Assembly: GCF_001839655.2 (NCBI RefSeq)
Contig: NZ_CP056087.1
Span: 2,728,001 to 2,792,000 of the forward strand
Direction: 5' to 3'
Length of the DNA: 64,000 nucleotides
Source of the DNA: Pseudomonas argentinensis
Lineage (GTDB): Bacteria > Pseudomonadota > Gammaproteobacteria > Pseudomonadales > Pseudomonadaceae
A model generated the notes under the pieces. It made no database searches. It saw nothing but the letters and a program-made list of their open reading frames with translations, and was not told the DNA's origin. Below, piece after piece: positions 60,021 to 64,000 of this stretch. The translations under genes were made by a program, and so were the position numbers. Positions within the stretch are counted from its first letter, which is position 1; each line of letters starts with the position of its first letter.

Positions 60021-61367
60021 ATGTCGCAATTGCTTGGCATGGCGCTGGGGCCCTTGCTCGGTTTGTTCATCATCAGTATCGGTAACGGCTTCATTTCGTC
60101 GCTGACCACGCTGCGCCTGGATGCGGCGGGGGTGTCGGCAACGGTGATCGGTATCGTGTCGGCGTCCTACTTTATCGGCCTGACCCTGGGCGCGCTGTTC
60201 AACGACCGGCTGATCCTGCGCATCGGCCATATCCGTGCCTACAGCAGCTTCGCCTCGCTGACCGCGGTCAGCGTGTTGTTGCAGGGCCTGTTCTTCGACC
60301 CCTGGGCCTGGTTCGTTTTCCGCCTGGTCGCCGGCTGGTCGATTCTGGGCGTGTTCCTGGTGGTGGAAAGCTGGATGCTGCTGGCCGGCGACCAGAAGGT
60401 GCGTGGCCGCCTGCTGGCGCTGTACATGATGGCGCTCTACGGTTCCGGCATGCTCGGCCAGCTGCAACTGGGCGCCATCGACGCCTGGGGTGAAACCGCG
60501 CCCTTTATGGTGGCCGGGCTGCTGGCCTCCTTGTCGGTGCTGCCGATGGGCATCATTCCGCGGGTGACGCCCCTGGTCGAGAAGGTCGAGCCGCTGCTGC
60601 CGCATCAGTTGATCCGCATGACCCCGACCGGGGTGATTGGCTGCTTCGGTTCGGGCATCGCCATCGCCGCGGTCTATTCGCTGCTGCCGCTGTATCTGCA
60701 GCGGGTGGGCATGAGCGTCAGCGAGGTCGGGCAGATGATGGCCAGCGTGATCCTCGGCGCCATGCTGCTGCAGTACCCGGTGGGGCGCTGGTCCGACCAG
60801 CATGATCGGCAGAGCGTGCTGATCGTGCTCAGTCTGTTCTGCCTGCTGATCTCCCTGGCGATCATGATCCTGCCGTCCTCGCCGCTGTTGCTGATGGTGT
60901 TGCTGTTCCTGCTCGGTGGCGGGGTCTTCGCCGTCTACCCGGTGGCGGTCAGCCATGCGGCGGACCGCGCGCCGGCCGGGGCGCTGGTGCGCATGGTGCA
61001 GGGGCTTCTGCTGATCAACTCCCTGGGCTCGGCGATCAGCCCGCTGATGATCTCCCCGCTGATGGAGCACGACGGCGACGCCGGACTGTTCCTGGCCTTC
61101 AGCCTGCTCAACGGCTGCCTGGTGATGCTGTTCTTCTGGCGCCGCAAGCTGCGCCCGGCACCCCAGCCTGTGGCACCATTCGAGCCGGCGACGCCCGCTT
61201 CTATGGTCGGCGCGGAGCTGCGGGTGACCGAGGACCTGGTACAGGGCGCGCTCGAACACGAGCGCCAGGAAGACCTCTCCGATGTGGTGCCCGGCGTCGA
61301 GGTTGCCGAGCCAGCGGTCGATGTGACCCTGGACGGCCGGCAGCGTGAAGGCGGGTTGCAGGCCTGA
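60021..61367 (+). CDS. MFS transporter, YcaD-like
   Basis: 448 residues with about twelve membrane helices in two sets of six and a hydrophilic C-terminal tail (about residues 380-448). The MFS loop after helix 2 is present (GALFNDRLILRIGHIRAY), with the matching loop in the second half (GRWSDQHDRQSVLI). Sequence character resembles the YcaD family of E. coli, whose substrate is unknown. ATG 60021 begins MSQLLGMALGPLLGL right at the first helix. It ends 24 bp before earP. Confidence 0.85.
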   Translation: MSQLLGMALGPLLGLFIISIGNGFISSLTTLRLDAAGVSATVIGIVSASYFIGLTLGALFNDRLILRIGHIRAYSSFASLTAVSVLLQGLFFDPWAWFVFRLVAGWSILGVFLVVESWMLLAGDQKVRGRLLALYMMALYGSGMLGQLQLGAIDAWGETAPFMVAGLLASLSVLPMGIIPRVTPLVEKVEPLLPHQLIRMTPTGVIGCFGSGIAIAAVYSLLPLYLQRVGMSVSEVGQMMASVILGAMLLQYPVGRWSDQHDRQSVLIVLSLFCLLISLAIMILPSSPLLLMVLLFLLGGGVFAVYPVAVSHAADRAPAGALVRMVQGLLLINSLGSAISPLMISPLMEHDGDAGLFLAFSLLNGCLVMLFFWRRKLRPAPQPVAPFEPATPASMVGAELRVTEDLVQGALEHERQEDLSDVVPGVEVAEPAVDVTLDGRQREGGLQA

Positions 61368-61391
61368 GCCGGCCGATAAGGGAGGGCAGCT

Positions 61392-62516
61392 ATGAAGTGG
61401 GACATATTCTGCTGCGTCGTCGACAACTATGGCGACATCGGCGTGACCTGGCGCCTGGCGCGGCAACTGGTGGCCGAGCAGGGCGCCGAGGTGCGCCTGT
61501 GGGTCGATGACCTGGCGGCGCTGGCGCGCATCTGCCCGCAGGCCGAGGCCGGGGCCAGCTGTCAGCGATTGAGCGGGGTCGAGGTACGCCATTGGGCGTC
61601 GGCCTGGCAGGCGGTCGAGCCGGCCGACGTGGTGATCGAAGCCTTTGCCTGCCAATTGCCTGCCGATTACCTGGCGGCGATGACGGGGCGCAAGACGCCG
61701 GTGCTCTGGCTGAATCTGGAATACCTGAGCGCCGAGCGCTGGGTCGAGGGCTGCCACGGCCTGCCATCGATGCAGGGCAACGGCTTGCAGAAGTTCTTTT
61801 TCTTTCCCGGATTCACTGCCGGCACCGGCGGGCTGCTGCGTGAGCGCGGGCTGCTCGCCGCGCGGGACAGGCTGCAGGGCGATGCCGAGGCCCGCGCAGG
61901 GTTCCTCGCCTCCCTGGGCATCACGCCGGCCGCCAATGCCCGCCTGGTTTCCCTGTTCGCCTATGAGAACGCCGCGCTGGCCGGCTGGCTGGATACCTTG
62001 GCCGGCGATGCCATGCCCACCCAGCTGCTGGTGCCGGAAGGGCGGATTCTCGGCGATTTGCAGCGCTGGGCGGGGCAATCGCTCGAAGCCGGCAAGGTGC
62101 TGCAGCGCGGCGCCTTGAGCGTTCAGGTGGTGCCCTTCATGCAGCAGGAGCAGTACGACGCGCTGCTTTGCAGCTGTGATCTCAACCTGGTGCGCGGCGA
62201 GGACTCCTTCGTGCGAGCGCAGTGGGCCGCTCGGCCGCTGGTCTGGCATATCTATGCGCAGCAGGAAGACGCACACCTGGAAAAGCTCGAGGCCTTCATG
62301 GTCCTCTACTGCCAGGGGCTTTCAGACGAGGCCGAGGCCGCGTTGCGTGCCCTGTGGCACGCCTGGAACACGGGTGAGGCGATGGCACCGGCCTGGGGCG
62401 CCTGGCGGCACCATGCCGATGAACTGGCCGCCCATGCCCAGACGTGGGCCAGGCGCCAGGCGGTACGTGCAGATCTTGCCGCGGCGCTGGTGCAGTTTTA
62501 CCGAAATTGGCTATGA
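61392..62516 (+). CDS. earP: EarP, EF-P arginine rhamnosyltransferase
   Basis: 374 residues. The family start MKWDIFCCVVDNYGDIGVTWRLARQL includes the N-terminal Asp of the active site; LCSCDLNLVRGEDSFVRAQWA is the donor-binding C-terminal motif. EarP attaches rhamnose from dTDP-L-rhamnose to Arg32 of elongation factor P. The efp gene lies 46 bp downstream and encodes Arg32, so enzyme and substrate are neighbours. Confidence is high. Confidence 0.95.
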   Translation: MKWDIFCCVVDNYGDIGVTWRLARQLVAEQGAEVRLWVDDLAALARICPQAEAGASCQRLSGVEVRHWASAWQAVEPADVVIEAFACQLPADYLAAMTGRKTPVLWLNLEYLSAERWVEGCHGLPSMQGNGLQKFFFFPGFTAGTGGLLRERGLLAARDRLQGDAEARAGFLASLGITPAANARLVSLFAYENAALAGWLDTLAGDAMPTQLLVPEGRILGDLQRWAGQSLEAGKVLQRGALSVQVVPFMQQEQYDALLCSCDLNLVRGEDSFVRAQWAARPLVWHIYAQQEDAHLEKLEAFMVLYCQGLSDEAEAALRALWHAWNTGEAMAPAWGAWRHHADELAAHAQTWARRQAVRADLAAALVQFYRNWL

Positions 62517-62562
62517 TACGCGGCCTCGAATTTTGTAAATCCATTCAGATCCGGATATTCGT

Positions 62563-63135
62563 ATGAAAACCGCACAAGAAATGAAGCCTAACAGCGTGGC
62601 CCTGATCGACGGCCAGCCATGGCTGATCCAGAAGGCCGAGTTCACCAAGTCCGGTCGTAACAGCGCCATCGTCAAGATGAAGCTGAAGAACCTGATCAAC
62701 GGCTCCAAGACCGAAACCGTCTACAAAGCCGACGACAAGATGGAGCCGGTCATCCTTGAGCGCAAGGAAGTGAACCTGTCCTACATCAGCGGCGACGACT
62801 ACGTGTTCATGGATCCGGAGTACAACTCCTACGAGCTGCGCGCCGAAGACCTGGAAAGCGTCCTGCCGTTCATCGAAGAAGGCATGAACGACGTCTGCGA
62901 AGCGGTGTTCTTCGAAGGCAAGGTCATCTCCGTAGACCTGCCGACCACCATCGTGCGTCAGCTGGCCTACACCGAAGGCTCGGCCCGTGGCGACACGTCC
63001 GGCAAGGTGATGAAGCCTGCCAAGCTGAACAACGGTACCGAAGTGAAAGTGGCCGACTTCTGCGAAATCGGCGACTGGATCGAAATCGACACCCGCACCG
63101 GCGAGTACAAGTCCCGCGCCAAGGCGCCGGTCTGA
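62563..63135 (+). CDS. efp: Translation elongation factor P
   Basis: 190 residues, three beta-barrel domains. The modified loop reads [12 protein letters not shown] with the acceptor Arg at position 32, as in arginine-rhamnosylated EF-P. The C-terminal signature [20 protein letters not shown] is present. It relieves ribosome stalling at polyproline stretches. Downstream terminator at 63155-63182. A TATGAT that could serve as a -10 lies over the earP stop, but no good -35 was found. Confidence 0.97.
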   Translation: MKTAQEMKPNSVALIDGQPWLIQKAEFTKSGRNSAIVKMKLKNLINGSKTETVYKADDKMEPVILERKEVNLSYISGDDYVFMDPEYNSYELRAEDLESVLPFIEEGMNDVCEAVFFEGKVISVDLPTTIVRQLAYTEGSARGDTSGKVMKPAKLNNGTEVKVADFCEIGDWIEIDTRTGEYKSRAKAPV

Positions 63136-63154
63136 TCGTCAGGCTCGCGATGTG

Positions 63155-63182
63155 AAAACCCGGCCTCAGCGCCGGGTTTTTT
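63155..63182 (+). terminator. Rho-independent terminator after efp
   Basis: AAAACCCGGC (63155-63164) and GCCGGGTTTT (63171-63180) form a 10-bp stem with a 6-nt loop, running into TT. Confidence 0.85.
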
Positions 63183-63225
63183 ATGCGTGCCCTTCGGCTG
63201 AGGCGAGGGCGGCGGTGCAGACGTG

Positions 63226-63783
63226 CTACTCGTCGCGGCCATCGAGCATGGTGCGCTTGAGCATCACGTAGACCGCGCCGGTACCGCCGTGCTTGGCGAT
63301 GCACGAGGCGAAACCCAGCACCTGCGGATGCTGACGCAGCCAGGTGTTCACATGGCTCTTGATCATCGGTTTGCGGCCGTCGGTGCGCACCGCCTTGCCG
63401 TGGGTGACCCGCACGCAGCGGATTTCCAGCTTGGTGGCTTCGGCGAGAAACTCCCAGAGGGTGTCGCGGGCCTTCTCCACGCTCATGCCATGCAGGTCCA
63501 GGCTGCCGTCGAAGGGAATCTGGCCGAGCTTGAGTTTGCGCATCTGGCCGTCCTGAACGCCGTTGCCGGCCCAGAAAAGGGCGTCCTCGGCGCCGACGTC
63601 GATGACGAACTGGTCGGACAGGCCATCGACCTTGAGGGTGTCGGTACGCTGCGTGGCGGCCTGGCGCAGGGTGGCCAGGCGTGCACGGTCGCTCCTTGGC
63701 TTACCGGTGTCGGCACGGTCGTGCTTGATCGGCTTGACGCCTAGCAGCTGGGCTTTGAACAGGGAAAGGTCATCGTCTTGCAT
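63226..63783 (-). CDS. Smr-domain protein (SmrA/YdaL-like nuclease)
   Basis: 185 residues with a C-terminal Smr domain: LDLHGMSVEKARDTL, then VRVTHGKAVRTDGRKPMIK, then HGGTGAVYVMLK. Smr proteins are small structure-specific or RNA endonucleases; the DLHG and HGxG motifs are the active-site features. The N-terminal 80 residues are charged and less ordered. It is convergent with efp. Precise role unknown. Confidence 0.9.
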   Translation of the reverse strand: MQDDDLSLFKAQLLGVKPIKHDRADTGKPRSDRARLATLRQAATQRTDTLKVDGLSDQFVIDVGAEDALFWAGNGVQDGQMRKLKLGQIPFDGSLDLHGMSVEKARDTLWEFLAEATKLEIRCVRVTHGKAVRTDGRKPMIKSHVNTWLRQHPQVLGFASCIAKHGGTGAVYVMLKRTMLDGRDE

Positions 63784-63829
63784 GGGGCCTCCGCACGGGC
63801 GCCCAGTTTACCAAGCGGCGCAGGGCGGG

Positions 63830-64000
63830 TCAGTCGCGTTTCTTCATCAGCTGCGGTGACATCGCCAGGTCGGCCCGGCGCTGGCGCATGCGCCGCCGGG
63901 ATTTGCGCCAGCCCAGCACGCCACCCCAGAACAGCACCAGGCCAAGCACCAAGAGCACGCTGGCGTCGACCGTCGAATCATTGAGGCTCCCCAGCGCCGG
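63830..64000 (-). CDS. C-terminal end of a membrane protein (cut by window edge)
   Basis: The last 56 codons of a minus-strand gene. A hydrophobic segment (SVLLVLGLVLFWGGVLGW) is followed by a strongly basic tail (RKSRRRMRQRR) and ends MSPQLMKKRD. The open frame runs out of the window. I do not recognise the family; a single C-terminal helix with cytoplasmic basic tail is all that can be said. Confidence 0.55.
   Translation of the reverse strand, partial: PALGSLNDSTVDASVLLVLGLVLFWGGVLGWRKSRRRMRQRRADLAMSPQLMKKRD

Noticed and set aside
59823..62276. 817-codon minus-strand frame across the MFS and earP genes
   Set aside because: A shadow of two well-supported plus-strand genes; the translation is His/Gln/Arg-rich without motifs.

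Overview
The window reads as chromosome from a Pseudomonas, probably the mendocina/alcaligenes/oleovorans side of the genus. This is inferred from high GC, gene content and remembered gene order relative to P. aeruginosa PAO1; no database was consulted. The left flank (1-9.2 kb) carries htpX, alaA, an oxidative-damage group (msrB, gpx, ospR, msrC), a SagS-like hybrid kinase, an AAA+ ATPase and a tandem array of four tRNA genes (Glu-Gly-Glu-Gly). The right flank (50.9-64 kb) carries fadE, a glutathione S-transferase, a two-gene ABC exporter, a CorA-family transporter, a crotonase, tRNA-Ser, a YoeB/YefM toxin-antitoxin pair, an MFS transporter, earP-efp and an Smr-domain gene.

Between them, from about 9.25 to 50.9 kb, lies a complete-looking siderophore locus next to the tRNA array. 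In order it holds: an ECF sigma factor with a Fur-like site upstream; a PvdE-type ABC exporter; an ornithine N5-monooxygenase behind an iron-starvation-type promoter; two very large NRPS genes (3222 and 5332 aa); a diaminobutyrate aminotransferase; a TonB-dependent receptor; FhuB- and FhuD-like uptake proteins; MbtH; a stand-alone SyrP-like aspartyl beta-hydroxylase; an IucB-like N-hydroxyornithine acetyltransferase; a FhuF-like ferric reductase; and, convergently, a FhuC-like ATPase.

Reading the modules by hand gives FAAL-T / C-A(Asp)-T-E / C-A(Dab?)-T on the first synthetase and C-A(Ser)-T-E / C-A(N-hydroxyornithine type)-T / C-A(Ser)-T / C-A(N-hydroxyornithine type)-T-E-TE on the second. 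With the tailoring enzymes, the predicted product is fatty acyl - D-beta-OH-Asp - L-Dab - D-Ser - L-AcOHOrn - L-Ser - D-AcOHOrn. As I recall it, this is the residue and chirality pattern of the marinobactins, amphiphilic siderophores of marine Marinobacter. The locus therefore looks like a marinobactin-type acyl-peptide siderophore system in a Pseudomonas, with uptake through an Fhu-style importer and release by cytoplasmic reduction.

Other notable structure: a tract of about 640 bp with no difference seen between the two Ser adenylation domains (gene conversion or recent duplication); an atypical condensation active site (HHxxxDA) next to the beta-hydroxylated residue; two different MITE-like inverted-repeat elements; a C-terminal remnant of a second diaminobutyrate aminotransferase at the right end of the locus; a compositionally odd segment inside the receptor gene; and precise operator/promoter overlaps at the gpx-ospR and yefM-yoeB promoters.
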